Assembly (NCBI RefSeq): GCF_029761935.1
Contig: NZ_CP121699.1
Span: 1,798,001-1,862,000 of the forward strand
Length of the DNA: 64,000 nucleotides
Source of the DNA: Microbacterium testaceum
Lineage (GTDB): Bacteria; Actinomycetota; Actinomycetes; Actinomycetales; Microbacteriaceae
Direction: 5' to 3'
A program made the position numbers and the translations under genes. The notes beneath the pieces were generated by a model that was given only the letters and a program-made list of their open reading frames with translations, did no database searches and was not told where the DNA came from. Shown piece after piece: positions 9,039-16,611 of this stretch. How positions within the stretch are numbered: the first letter of the stretch is position 1; every line of letters starts with the position of its first letter.

Positions 9039-10399
9039 GTCGCCATCATCGCACGCGCGATCTCCACCGCTCCGGCGGCGAGCATGCCCGCCGGAAGAGA
9101 CAGCGCCGTCGCCAGCGCCTCGAAGATGTCGCCGGTGCGCGACCAGCCCAGAGAACGCAATCCGCGACCGACGGGGACGACCAGCAGAGCCGACCCCAGA
9201 CCGGCCACCAGGAGGATGCCGGCGAAGACGACCAGCATGTCGGGAGAGACCCTCGGCAGCAACGCCATCAGCACGGCGACCACCACGGCGGCCGCCCCCA
9301 GCCGCTCCACCCACCGCAGGAACGGCACCGTGCTGCGGCGGGAGCTGAGCAGGAGGGCGAGGACGACGGTCGTCGCCAGAGCGATGCGCCCACCGAGGAC
9401 GACCGGATTGTCGGTGTCGAAGGTCGGCAGCGCGGTGAACGCGCTGGCCGCGCCGGCGGCGATCAGCAAGACCACACCGATCGTGAGGCGGGCGGTGGAG
9501 CGTTCGACCAGCGCGTCGGCGTCGTCGGCTTCGATGGTGCGGACCTCGTCGGGGAGGTTCTGGCGGACCGTCCAGCGCGTGCTCTGGAAACGGCCGTAGT
9601 CGATGAACGTACCGGGGGCCACGTCGACGAGGCTCGACTGCAGTACGCGCTGCGCCACCGGGACCAGACCGAGGGTCACGGCGGCCGGCGCCGACGGGTC
9701 GAGGTGCATCAGCAGCGAGAGGCCCCAGACGGCGGCTAGAACGGCGAGCACGATCGTCGCCGTGCGACTCTGCGCCCGCAAGGTCTCGGTGGCGCCGAGC
9801 ACCCCGACGACGCCGGCGACGACGGCCCCCGACAGAAGACCCGTGAAAATCGCGACGAGCGGGGCGGAGGCGGGGAGGCCGGGGACCACCGCGACACCGC
9901 CGCCGAAAGCCAGACCGATCACCCCCACCACGGGAGCGAGGATCGGCGTGCGCGAACGGGCGCGCAGCGCGAACACCGCGCCCGCGGACAGGGCGGCGAG
10001 GAGCGCGAGCACCGCGACGGGCCCGCGCACAGAGGCCGGAAGGCCATCGCCTCCGACAAGACGGAGGAGGGCCAGGATGCCACCGCCCGCGGCGAGTACC
10101 CACCACGCGGCCGAGACGCGCATCGCGCTCGGCGCCGCAGCGGCGCGGGCGACAGCGTCGGGAAGAGAGGCACCGGGGTCGACCAGCACGAGGACCACTC
10201 CGTCTTCCAGAGAGGTCATCGCCGTCGACCGGTCGATCTCGCGGCCCGAGATCCCCACGACGCGGGTGCCGCGGGCGGTGTCGGACCCGGCCGCGCGGAG
10301 GACGTCGTCGACGCGGGCGCGAAGAGGAACGACCAGGTCGAACCGGGATTCGCCATCGATGAGCGCCACACGACGCCCCTGCATCACCTCTGCGCTCAA
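9035..10399 (-). CDS. eccD: type VII secretion integral membrane protein EccD (first copy)
   Basis: Membrane channel-forming subunit of the T7SS core. A ubiquitin-like N-terminal domain (about residues 8-85, VALIDGESRFDLVVPLRAR onward) precedes about 11 transmembrane helices, the EccD topology. The start is uncertain. A TTG at 10399 has GAGGGGGA just upstream and gives MSAEVMQGRR; an ATG at 10384 would shorten the protein by five residues. The open frame runs to an ATG at 10522, but that part covers the promoter region and looks non-coding. The stop overlaps the RDD-FHA start by 4 bp (ATGA). A second, clearly diverged EccD is encoded at 15274-16608 on the opposite strand. No EccE or EccA gene is present in the locus. 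Confidence 0.9.
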   Translation of the reverse strand: MSAEVMQGRRVALIDGESRFDLVVPLRARVDDVLRAAGSDTARGTRVVGISGREIDRSTAMTSLEDGVVLVLVDPGASLPDAVARAAAAPSAMRVSAAWWVLAAGGGILALLRLVGGDGLPASVRGPVAVLALLAALSAGAVFALRARSRTPILAPVVGVIGLAFGGGVAVVPGLPASAPLVAIFTGLLSGAVVAGVVGVLGATETLRAQSRTATIVLAVLAAVWGLSLLMHLDPSAPAAVTLGLVPVAQRVLQSSLVDVAPGTFIDYGRFQSTRWTVRQNLPDEVRTIEADDADALVERSTARLTIGVVLLIAAGAASAFTALPTFDTDNPVVLGGRIALATTVVLALLLSSRRSTVPFLRWVERLGAAAVVVAVLMALLPRVSPDMLVVFAGILLVAGLGSALLVVPVGRGLRSLGWSRTGDIFEALATALSLPAGMLAAGAVEIARAMMAT

Positions 10400-10502
10400 C
10401 GGTCCCCCTCGTTCTCGCGCTCTCCGACCCGCAGGCCGCAACCGCACCAGCGTATCCGTCCCGCGCGGAGCCGTGTTCGCCTTTCCACCGTTCACCGGGG
10501 AT

Positions 10503-10526
10503 AAAGATGAGAGTTTTGTCATCTTT
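10503..10526. promoter_or_regulatory. inverted repeat in the divergent T7SS control region
   Basis: The arms AAAGATGA and TCATCTTT are perfect complements around an 8-base spacer. They sit in a strikingly A/T-rich island about 100 bp upstream of the leftward eccD start and just upstream of the rightward esx promoter. This is the position expected for an operator that controls both halves of the locus. The binding protein is unknown. Confidence 0.45.
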
Positions 10527-10543
10527 CAAAATGCGCAAGAGGC

Positions 10544-10572
10544 TTGAACCGGGGGGATGCTTTACGTAAGTT
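10544..10572 (+). promoter_or_regulatory. candidate sigma70-type promoter of the esx operon
   Basis: TTGAAC at 10544-10549, a 17-bp spacer and TAAGTT at 10567-10572 give a reasonable -35/-10 pair. Transcription from about 10579 would leave a leader of roughly 110 bases before the GTG at 10691. Confidence 0.4.
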
Positions 10573-10690
10573 CGAAGTCCGGTGGGGGGCTCCGGTTCCT
10601 CCATCGACGCCGTGCGCGGGTCATCTATTCCCGTGCGCGTATTCGATCCGCAACGCCCGGGCGCGCCCGGAGGAACATCGAGGAGACACA

Positions 10691-11002
10691 GTGGCAGATC
10701 TCATCGCAGCCCAGGAGGGTGCGCTTCGTCGAGGGGCCGAAGCGGTCAACACCGCGAAGTCGGGCATCGACGAGCAGGTGCGCAAGGTTCGCACCGAGCT
10801 CGACCAGGTGGCCGGTTTCTGGACCGGCGCCGCAGCCGGCTCGTACACGCAGCTCATGCAGCGGTGGAACGAAGAGACCACCAAGCTCAACAACGTGCTC
10901 GTCACGCTCGAGGATGCCCTCCGCGGCACCGAGCGCGACCAGGCCGCGTCCGAAGAGTCGCACCAGCAGACCATCGGCAACCTGGGCTCCCTGCTCGGCT
11001 GA
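10691..11002 (+). CDS. WXG100 family T7SS protein, EsxB-like (pair 1)
   Basis: A 103-residue helical-hairpin substrate of the T7SS. The WXG turn is W44-T-G46 between two long amphipathic helices. The GTG start follows GAGGAG by seven bases and fixes the reading; the longer open frame upstream is leader. Length and the pattern LRRGAEAVNTAK...AGFWTGAAAGSY match the WXG100 family. It is closely similar to the protein at 14592-14912 (shared EEGAL-R-GxEVVN, WxGxAA, KLN-VL-TL and DQ-A-EE-H-TI positions), so the two are paralogues. It probably dimerises with the product of the next gene. No C-terminal YxxxD/E motif is seen; the partner carries it. Confidence 0.93.
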   Translation: MADLIAAQEGALRRGAEAVNTAKSGIDEQVRKVRTELDQVAGFWTGAAAGSYTQLMQRWNEETTKLNNVLVTLEDALRGTERDQAASEESHQQTIGNLGSLLG

Positions 11003-11031
11003 CCCCGCTCGACACGAAAGAAGGAACTCTC

Positions 11032-11319
11032 ATGCAGTCCATGTCCGTTCGTCCCGAGCAGGTCATCGCGCTCTCGGGTCAGATCCGCAATGGTGCCTCC
11101 GGCATCCGCACCCGCCTCGACGAGCTCGAGTCGCAGGTCAACGCCCTCCGCTCCTCGTGGGATGGTGAGGCGCAGACCGCCTACGACCAGGCTCAGGCCC
11201 AGTGGACCCAGTCCATCACCCGCCTGAACGAGCTCCTGCAGCAGATCGCCGGCAAGACCGACGAGATCGCCCAGGGCTACACCTCGACCGACAAGTCCGC
11301 AGCCGGCCGCTTCGTCTGA
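11032..11319 (+). CDS. WXG100 family T7SS protein, EsxA-like (pair 1)
   Basis: A 95-residue WXG100 protein with W43-D-G45 at the turn. After the second helix it has Y83-T-S-T-D87, a YxxxD secretion motif that is recognised by EccC in mycobacterial systems. The start at 11032 follows AAGGAA; an internal ATG at 11041 is a possible alternative. It lies 29 bp after the first Esx gene and probably forms a heterodimer with it. It is paralogous to the gene at 14909-15196, with the WXG and YxxxD motifs at identical positions. Confidence 0.94.
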   Translation: MQSMSVRPEQVIALSGQIRNGASGIRTRLDELESQVNALRSSWDGEAQTAYDQAQAQWTQSITRLNELLQQIAGKTDEIAQGYTSTDKSAAGRFV

Positions 11320-11327
11320 GTCGCCTC

Positions 11328-11390
11328 GAGCCGGCGGTCGCTGAGGCGGCCGCCGGCTCTTGCGGCCGGTTCGGGCCGCTCCACATTTTT
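11328..11390 (+). terminator. double hairpin with T-run after the first esx pair (possible attenuator)
   Basis: Stem 1 pairs GAGCCGGCGG (11328) with CCGCCGGCTC (11350). Stem 2 pairs GCGGCC (11362) with GGCCGC (11374). A TTTTT run follows at 11386-11390. The next gene starts 58 bp later with no obvious new promoter, so partial termination could keep the Esx pair more highly expressed than the genes downstream. Confidence 0.5.
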
Positions 11391-11447
11391 CGGCGGCGTC
11401 AGCCGTCGGACAGCACCCTCTCGATCGCGAAGAAACGAGTGATCCTC

Positions 11448-11834
11448 ATGAGCAACGTGATCCGCCTCGACGGCGACCTCGCCAACTACAACGCGCAGTT
11501 GGTCACCTCGGTGGCCGACGACATCCCGTCGCAGAGTGACATATGTCAGGTGGATGGCCCTTCTCAAGGCTCGGCAGCCGAGAGTTTCGTGGCTCATGTC
11601 CGTACGCGCGCGCAGGAGTTGGCAGCCGAGGTCGCGTCGGTGCAGGAATACGTCCGGAAGAACGCGCAGGCTCTCGCGACCGCGGTCGCGACCCTTCGCG
11701 AACGGGACGAGCTGAGTGCAGCGGTGGCGGATCAAACGGCATCTTTGATTGAGGCCGCCTCCACACTCGCGACTGATACCCCATCGAACGGGGGCGCGGC
11801 TGGCGTGCGCTCCGCACTGGGAGCGCCCCAGTGA
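11448..11834 (+). CDS. small helical protein of the T7SS locus, function unknown
   Basis: A 128-residue, Ala- and Gln-rich protein predicted to be mostly alpha-helical (FVAHVRTRAQELAAEVASVQEYVRKNAQALATAVATL). It has no signal peptide, no membrane span and no WXG turn. Size, helicity and position behind an Esx pair suggest an Esx-like or EspC-like secreted partner or a chaperone, but no family is recognised with confidence. Its stop overlaps the mycosin-like gene start (GTGATGA), so the two are translationally coupled. Codon use is less G/C-biased than in the flanking ecc genes. Confidence 0.75.
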   Translation: MSNVIRLDGDLANYNAQLVTSVADDIPSQSDICQVDGPSQGSAAESFVAHVRTRAQELAAEVASVQEYVRKNAQALATAVATLRERDELSAAVADQTASLIEAASTLATDTPSNGGAAGVRSALGAPQ

Positions 11835-13147
11835 TGAAGCCCGTTTTGGCGCGCCTCGTCGCAGCTTCCACCCTGCTCCTCTGCCTCATCGGCGGTTCAG
11901 TGGCACCTGCGGTCGCCGCCTCCACCGGAGAGGCGACTAGTCAACAGAATTTTGAATTTTGGTGGGGGGAGTACGGGATCGATCAGGCGCACACTGCGGG
12001 GCTGACGGGTAAAGGTGTGAAAGTCGCTGTGCTGGAGAAACAGATCAATCCTGATCTGCCCGTCTTTCAGGGAACCAACCTTCACGTGTCGGCGAGTCCG
12101 GTGTGCGTAAACAAGCCGGCTGTGACAACGACAGACGCCAACGATGCATCCATTCACGGGACGACGATGGCTGCATATATCGTCGGAAACGGCACCGGCG
12201 CGGGGGCCGTGCGAGGAATTGCTCCCGATGCGGACCTGACCTTCTATGGCTACGGTCCGGACGATGGACCTCAGTGCGAGACCGCTGACGGAAACAAGCT
12301 GACAGCGTTCGGCGCCGGGGTGAAGATGGCCGTCGACGACGGCGCGAAGATCATCTACACGGCCATCGGCGGCTCGGCGAGAAAAGACGATGCCCCGGCG
12401 ATCGCCTATGCCCTTGCGCGCGGAGCGGTCATCGTCTCCGCCTCCATCAATCCGCGCCAGCTTGGGGCGCGAGAAGGTGACCAGGGGGCGTACAACGGCG
12501 TGGTGTCCACAGCCGCCGTCGACCGCGACGGCAACCTGCAACAGCTTGACGGCGCCCCGTTCGTCATCCCGCAAACCACCGTGGTAGCGGCGGGTTTCCG
12601 CCTCCCGGCTGTCGGCAAGTCGGGGGATTGGCAGACGGGAGGCACCGGAACGGGATCGTCATTCGCGTCCCCGATCGTCGCGGGGATGCTGGCGCTTGCG
12701 TCGCAGAAGACCCCGGATGCCTCGGCGAACCAGCTTCTTCAGGCCTTGATCTCCACGACGAATGGCGGGCAGCACACTCCCTCCCGTACGGATGATGGCT
12801 ACGGCTACGGGGCCGCGTGGCTGTCGACTCTTCTGGCCGTCGATCCGCTCACTCTCCCGGACTCGAACCCCCTCATGGATAAGGCGTTCGGGTTCGGAGC
12901 GCCCACCGCGGAGCAGATCGCCACCGCGCAAGCCAACGGTTACAGCCCCGAAAAGCGCCCGAGCTCCGCGGATCAGCTTCTCGAGCAGAACGGTTCCGCA
13001 GCATCCGGAACGTCTTTGCTCGACGTGTCGACGATTGTCCTCTGGGTGGTCGTCGGTCTGGTGGCGATCGTCGTCGTCGCGATCGTCGTCACCGTTCTCA
13101 TCATCAGCAGTCAGCGTCGGAAGGCGCGGAAGGAGCAAGCGGCATGA
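11831..13147 (+). CDS. mycosin-like S8 protease with altered catalytic Asp (possibly inactive)
   Basis: A 438-residue membrane-anchored subtilisin-fold protein of the mycosin type. It has an N-terminal signal peptide (to about residue 30), a protease domain (about 45-335), a linker and a C-terminal transmembrane helix (about 393-423) with a short basic tail. Compared with MycP at 17937, the His site (H109 in SIHGTTMAA) and the Ser site (S277 in GSSFASP) are retained. The Asp position of the triad reads VAVLEKQ, with Glu at residue 69 in place of VDSG. The oxyanion region is also shifted (SASINPR versus SAGNRS). It may therefore be a non-proteolytic or weakened mycosin; structural roles for MycP independent of proteolysis are known in mycobacterial ESX systems. 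GTG (11831) or ATG (11834) can start it. Base composition is lower in G+C than in the neighbours. Confidence 0.88.
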   Translation: MMKPVLARLVAASTLLLCLIGGSVAPAVAASTGEATSQQNFEFWWGEYGIDQAHTAGLTGKGVKVAVLEKQINPDLPVFQGTNLHVSASPVCVNKPAVTTTDANDASIHGTTMAAYIVGNGTGAGAVRGIAPDADLTFYGYGPDDGPQCETADGNKLTAFGAGVKMAVDDGAKIIYTAIGGSARKDDAPAIAYALARGAVIVSASINPRQLGAREGDQGAYNGVVSTAAVDRDGNLQQLDGAPFVIPQTTVVAAGFRLPAVGKSGDWQTGGTGTGSSFASPIVAGMLALASQKTPDASANQLLQALISTTNGGQHTPSRTDDGYGYGAAWLSTLLAVDPLTLPDSNPLMDKAFGFGAPTAEQIATAQANGYSPEKRPSSADQLLEQNGSAASGTSLLDVSTIVLWVVVGLVAIVVVAIVVTVLIISSQRRKARKEQAA

Positions 13148-14547
13148 CCGGCCCCTGGGAAGAGAGTCTCCGTGAGTTGGTCGAGCCCACCATCCCGTGG
13201 GGTCTCACCTCGTATGCCGAATTGAATAGCGCGCTGTCGACACTGAAAGACGTCGTCGGACGAGTCGCTCAAGAACCCGGTATTGCGGGTCTTGCGGGAG
13301 ACGCCGCCGCAGGCGCGTTCACGCACAATGCCAGCGAAATTCAGAAGCAGATCGACTACATCACTGGTCCCCTGACCGAGGGCATCGAGGATGCAAACCG
13401 CATTCGGGACAATGCCCGGGAGGCTCTGGCGGCGCTCCCCGCGGGGAGTATGAACGGTCAGCAGGAGATGGTCGTTCGCGGGGCCGCCATGGGGACGACT
13501 TTCATGCTGGGGCCGATTTCTTTCTTGGCCGGGGAGGGTGCTGTCGGACTAGCGAATTCGTACTTGGCGCAGCGCCGCGAAGACGCAGCCCAGGCGGCGA
13601 TGATGACGGCCGCAGACGACCTGGACAAGGTTGAGATCACTACTCCCCCCATATTCCGACCGGAATCATTCGAGGACGAGGTAGATGACGGCGGCGGCCA
13701 GGGCGGCAGCAGCGGTGGCGGCGGCGGTGGCGGCGGCCGCTCGGGTGGCCGCAGCATCGAGCAGTACCCCCAGTGGAACCCGAACCCCACCGTGACGGAC
13801 CCCGGTGGTGTCGACAGCGGGGAGCCGCAGCCCGAGTACCACACGATGCCGCTGCCGATCGAGATCGGGCCGCGACCGCATGGCCCTATTCACGGCGACA
13901 TTCCCATCATCGATCTCGACAACATCAAGCCCGAGCCCACTCCGGACGGCTCGATCATCGGCACTCCGACTTTGCCCGGGGCCATCCCCTCGGCGCCCGG
14001 AGGAGGCCTTCTCGGGGGTTCCGGCGGCGCGGGAGCGGGCATCGGCTCGGGTCTCGGCGCGGGTCTGATCGCCGGCGGTGGCGGTGCGGCCGCACTCGGC
14101 AGCATTGCGCGTGGCGCGGGCGCTCCGGGCGGCAGCCTGTTCAGCGGCGCCGGCGGAACGGCAGCTTCCGGTGCAGCCGGTCGCTCAGGTGGCTTGCTCG
14201 GTAAGACTGCTGCTGCCGGATCTGGTCTCGGTACTCGTGGCGTCGGCGGAATGGGCGGTGCTGCCGGAGGCGGCGCGCCCGCACAATCGACGGCGAAGGG
14301 CGCGGGTATGCGAGCCGGTGGCGTCGGTGGCGGAGGCTCGGCGGGCGGCGCAGCCGCTGGCGGTGGGGCTCGCAGCGCCGGTGCCGGTAGCCGTGGCGTC
14401 GGGGGAATGGGCGGGCCCGGCTCTCGCTCCGACCGTCGCGACGACGCATCCCGCGGGCTCGGCGGTCCCATCGCTCCTCGCATGGAGGACGATGAAGAGA
14501 TCGGCCCCCGCTCCCAGAACGCCCAGGCTGGCGGACGCGACGAGTGA
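13144..14547 (+). CDS. Gly-rich PPE/EspB-like candidate T7SS substrate
   Basis: A 467-residue protein. The N-terminal 175 residues are helical, with a hydrophobic hairpin-like stretch around MVVRGAAMGTTFMLGPISFLAGEG, and resemble the helical domains of large ESX substrates. An acidic and Gly-rich hinge (about 178-200), a Pro-rich segment (about 205-280) and a long disordered Gly/Ala/Ser tail (about 280-440) follow, ending in an acidic, Arg-rich C-terminus. No signal peptide is present. It overlaps the mycosin-like gene by 4 bp (ATGA) and precedes the second Esx pair. That context and architecture suggest a secreted structural or effector protein rather than an enzyme. No precise family is claimed. 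Confidence 0.8.
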   Translation: MTGPWEESLRELVEPTIPWGLTSYAELNSALSTLKDVVGRVAQEPGIAGLAGDAAAGAFTHNASEIQKQIDYITGPLTEGIEDANRIRDNAREALAALPAGSMNGQQEMVVRGAAMGTTFMLGPISFLAGEGAVGLANSYLAQRREDAAQAAMMTAADDLDKVEITTPPIFRPESFEDEVDDGGGQGGSSGGGGGGGGRSGGRSIEQYPQWNPNPTVTDPGGVDSGEPQPEYHTMPLPIEIGPRPHGPIHGDIPIIDLDNIKPEPTPDGSIIGTPTLPGAIPSAPGGGLLGGSGGAGAGIGSGLGAGLIAGGGGAAALGSIARGAGAPGGSLFSGAGGTAASGAAGRSGGLLGKTAAAGSGLGTRGVGGMGGAAGGGAPAQSTAKGAGMRAGGVGGGGSAGGAAAGGGARSAGAGSRGVGGMGGPGSRSDRRDDASRGLGGPIAPRMEDDEEIGPRSQNAQAGGRDE

Positions 14548-14591
14548 TCCGGCTATCGACACATCGAACGGTTCCGACAGGAGAAGACGAC

Positions 14592-14912
14592 ATGTCTGAC
14601 CGCATTTCCGCGGAAGAGGGAGCCCTTGCCCGGGGCTCCGAGGTGGTGAACGGCGCTCACGCCGACATCGCCGACAGCACCAGGCGGGTGCTCGCGGAAC
14701 TCGACGAGTTGCGCGGCAACTGGTCGGGCGACGCAGCAAGCTCCTACGGCGTCCTCGTCGAGGAGTGGACGGCGGGAGCCCGGAAGCTGAACGACGTGCT
14801 CATCACCCTCAGCGCCGCGCTTCAGGCCACGGCCCGCGACCAAGAAGCCGTCGAAGAAGAACACCGCACGACCATCCATGGTCTCGGAACGATGCTGGGA
14901 GGCCAGTCATGA
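14592..14912 (+). CDS. WXG100 family T7SS protein, EsxB-like (pair 2)
   Basis: A 106-residue WXG100 protein with W44-S-G46 at the hairpin turn, paralogous to the product at 10691. The ATG follows AGGAGAAG by five bases. It overlaps the next gene by 4 bp (ATGA), which gives the one-to-one translation expected of a heterodimer. It has a C-terminal GTMLGGQS tail and no YxxxD/E. Confidence 0.94.
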   Translation: MSDRISAEEGALARGSEVVNGAHADIADSTRRVLAELDELRGNWSGDAASSYGVLVEEWTAGARKLNDVLITLSAALQATARDQEAVEEEHRTTIHGLGTMLGGQS

Positions 14913-15196
14913 GCGACTTCCGCGTCACCCCTGAGTCGCTGCACGCTGCGGCTGCTCGACTCCGCTCCGAGAGTGCGCGAATCGACTCGACCCTGAGCGG
15001 TCTCGACAGCGAGGTCACTCGTCTGCGGGGACAGTGGGAGGGCGCGGCGCAGGCGGCGTACAACAACGCCCAGCAGCAGTGGAGCGCCACGCTCGAGCAG
15101 ATGCGCGACGTGCTCCAGCGCATTTCGAACGCCACCGACTCGATCGCGGACGACTACGTTTCCGCCGATCGCGCGTCGGCGGCGCGTTTCCACTGA
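14909..15196 (+). CDS. WXG100 family T7SS protein, EsxA-like (pair 2)
   Basis: A 95-residue WXG100 protein with W43-E-G45 and the secretion motif Y83-V-S-A-D87 near the C-terminus. It is the same length as, and aligns throughout with, the EsxA-like protein of pair 1. It is translationally coupled to the preceding EsxB-like gene and lies directly upstream of eccD, eccB and mycP. It is probably secreted as a dimer with that partner. Confidence 0.95.
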   Translation: MSDFRVTPESLHAAAARLRSESARIDSTLSGLDSEVTRLRGQWEGAAQAAYNNAQQQWSATLEQMRDVLQRISNATDSIADDYVSADRASAARFH

Positions 15197-15273
15197 CATC
15201 CGACCCCTGACCCACCGATAGGATTTCGGGGTCTGACCGCAGGGGGCTTCGGTCCGGAAAGAGGGGGCCGCAG

Positions 15274-16608
15274 ATGGCTGACGTCATGAATGCGACACGA
15301 GCGTTGCTGCGGCTGTCGGTGCAGAGCGAGGGACGCCGACTCGACATCGCGATTCCCGCGCAGGTGCCGGTCATCGAGTTCCTACCGGGCTTCGCACGGT
15401 CTCTCGGTGTGCTCGACCCGTCGATGACCTCGGCGGGTTACGCGCTCCAGCGCTCCGACGGAACCAGCGTCGACCCCTCGCGCGGGGCCGCCGCGCAGGG
15501 CATCGTCGACGGCGAAGTCCTCACCCTCGTCCGCGGCGGGCTCGTCGCGCAACCGCGCGTCTACGACGACATCGTCGAGGCCGTGATCGACGCCACCACC
15601 CAGCAGAATCGCCCGTGGACCACGCGCGACAACGCGCGCACGGCCCTGGCGGTCAGCCTGGCGCTCCTCGGCGTCTGCGCGGTCCTCCTCCTCGCCGCCG
15701 GCCGCGCCCTTCCCTTCGGCGCCCTCGTCGCGGGCGGCGGGGCCGTCGTCCTGCTCGTCGTCTCGGCCGTCGTGTCGCGACTCGGCCAGCGTGAAGCCGG
15801 TCAGGGGCTGGGGATGGCGGCATCCATTTTCGCTGCCGTCGCGGGCTTCATCGCCGTCCCGGCCTCGCTCACCATGTGGGGATGGCCGATGGCCGCGGCC
15901 GGCGGCGGCGCATTCCTCATCGCGGGCGTCTCGCTCGCCCTCACCCGCGACCGTGCCGAGCTCCAGCTCGCGCCCCTCGTCGCTGGGGGCGCGATCGGAG
16001 TTACCGGAACCCTCGCCGCGTTCTTCCCGGCGGCCGCCGTCTGGACGCTCATGGTCGGCGTCATCGCCACCCTCGGCGGCGCGCTGCCGTGGCTCGCTCT
16101 CGGAACGACGCGACTGCGGGTCGTCTCCCCCCAGAGCGACGCCGAGATGTTCGCCGACCCCCAGCCGATCGACGCCGACGACATCGCCGCCCGCGTCGCC
16201 CAGGGCAAGCGCATCCTGATCGGCCTGCGCCTCGCCCTCGCCGCGGCGGTCCTCGTGGCGACGCCTCTCGTCGCAGCGCAGAACGCGACCGGCGCCCTCG
16301 TGTGCGCTCTCGCCTTCGCGGGCATGATGTTCCCCTCGCGCCAGACCTTCGCTCGTTCCGGAGTACTGACCGTCATGGCGACCGGCATCATCGGGCTCGT
16401 CGTCGCCGGGGTCGTGGCCTCGCTCGCGCAACCGGGCCTGCGCGTCGGCATCCTGGTCGTGCTCGCGGTGGCCACCGTCTGCGTCGTCACCGTCACGCTG
16501 CTCGCCCCCAAGACGCGGCTGCGGCTGATCCGTCTCGCCGACACGGCCGAGCTCCTCGTGCTGGCCGCTCTCCTGCCCCTCGCGGTCATCTCGTCCGGTC
16601 TGGCCTGA
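15274..16608 (+). CDS. eccD: type VII secretion integral membrane protein EccD (second copy)
   Basis: A 444-residue core subunit of the T7SS channel. The N-terminal ubiquitin-like domain (about residues 10-95, LLRLSVQSEGRRLDIAIPAQ onward) is followed by a cytoplasmic linker and about 11 transmembrane helices starting near residue 125. The ATG at 15274 follows GAGGGGGC; an in-frame ATG at 15286 is possible. The protein is only distantly similar to the EccD encoded at 9035-10399. Mycobacterial ESX cores contain two EccD protomers per EccB and EccC, so the two copies here could form a heterodimer. eccB follows after 3 bp. Confidence 0.95.
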   Translation: MADVMNATRALLRLSVQSEGRRLDIAIPAQVPVIEFLPGFARSLGVLDPSMTSAGYALQRSDGTSVDPSRGAAAQGIVDGEVLTLVRGGLVAQPRVYDDIVEAVIDATTQQNRPWTTRDNARTALAVSLALLGVCAVLLLAAGRALPFGALVAGGGAVVLLVVSAVVSRLGQREAGQGLGMAASIFAAVAGFIAVPASLTMWGWPMAAAGGGAFLIAGVSLALTRDRAELQLAPLVAGGAIGVTGTLAAFFPAAAVWTLMVGVIATLGGALPWLALGTTRLRVVSPQSDAEMFADPQPIDADDIAARVAQGKRILIGLRLALAAAVLVATPLVAAQNATGALVCALAFAGMMFPSRQTFARSGVLTVMATGIIGLVVAGVVASLAQPGLRVGILVVLAVATVCVVTVTLLAPKTRLRLIRLADTAELLVLAALLPLAVISSGLA

Positions 16609-16611
16609 CGC

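Noticed and set aside
11537..11548. TGACATATGTCA palindrome inside the small T7SS helical gene
   Set aside because: Short, inside a coding region, single copy and not near a start; likely chance in a locally A/T-rich gene.
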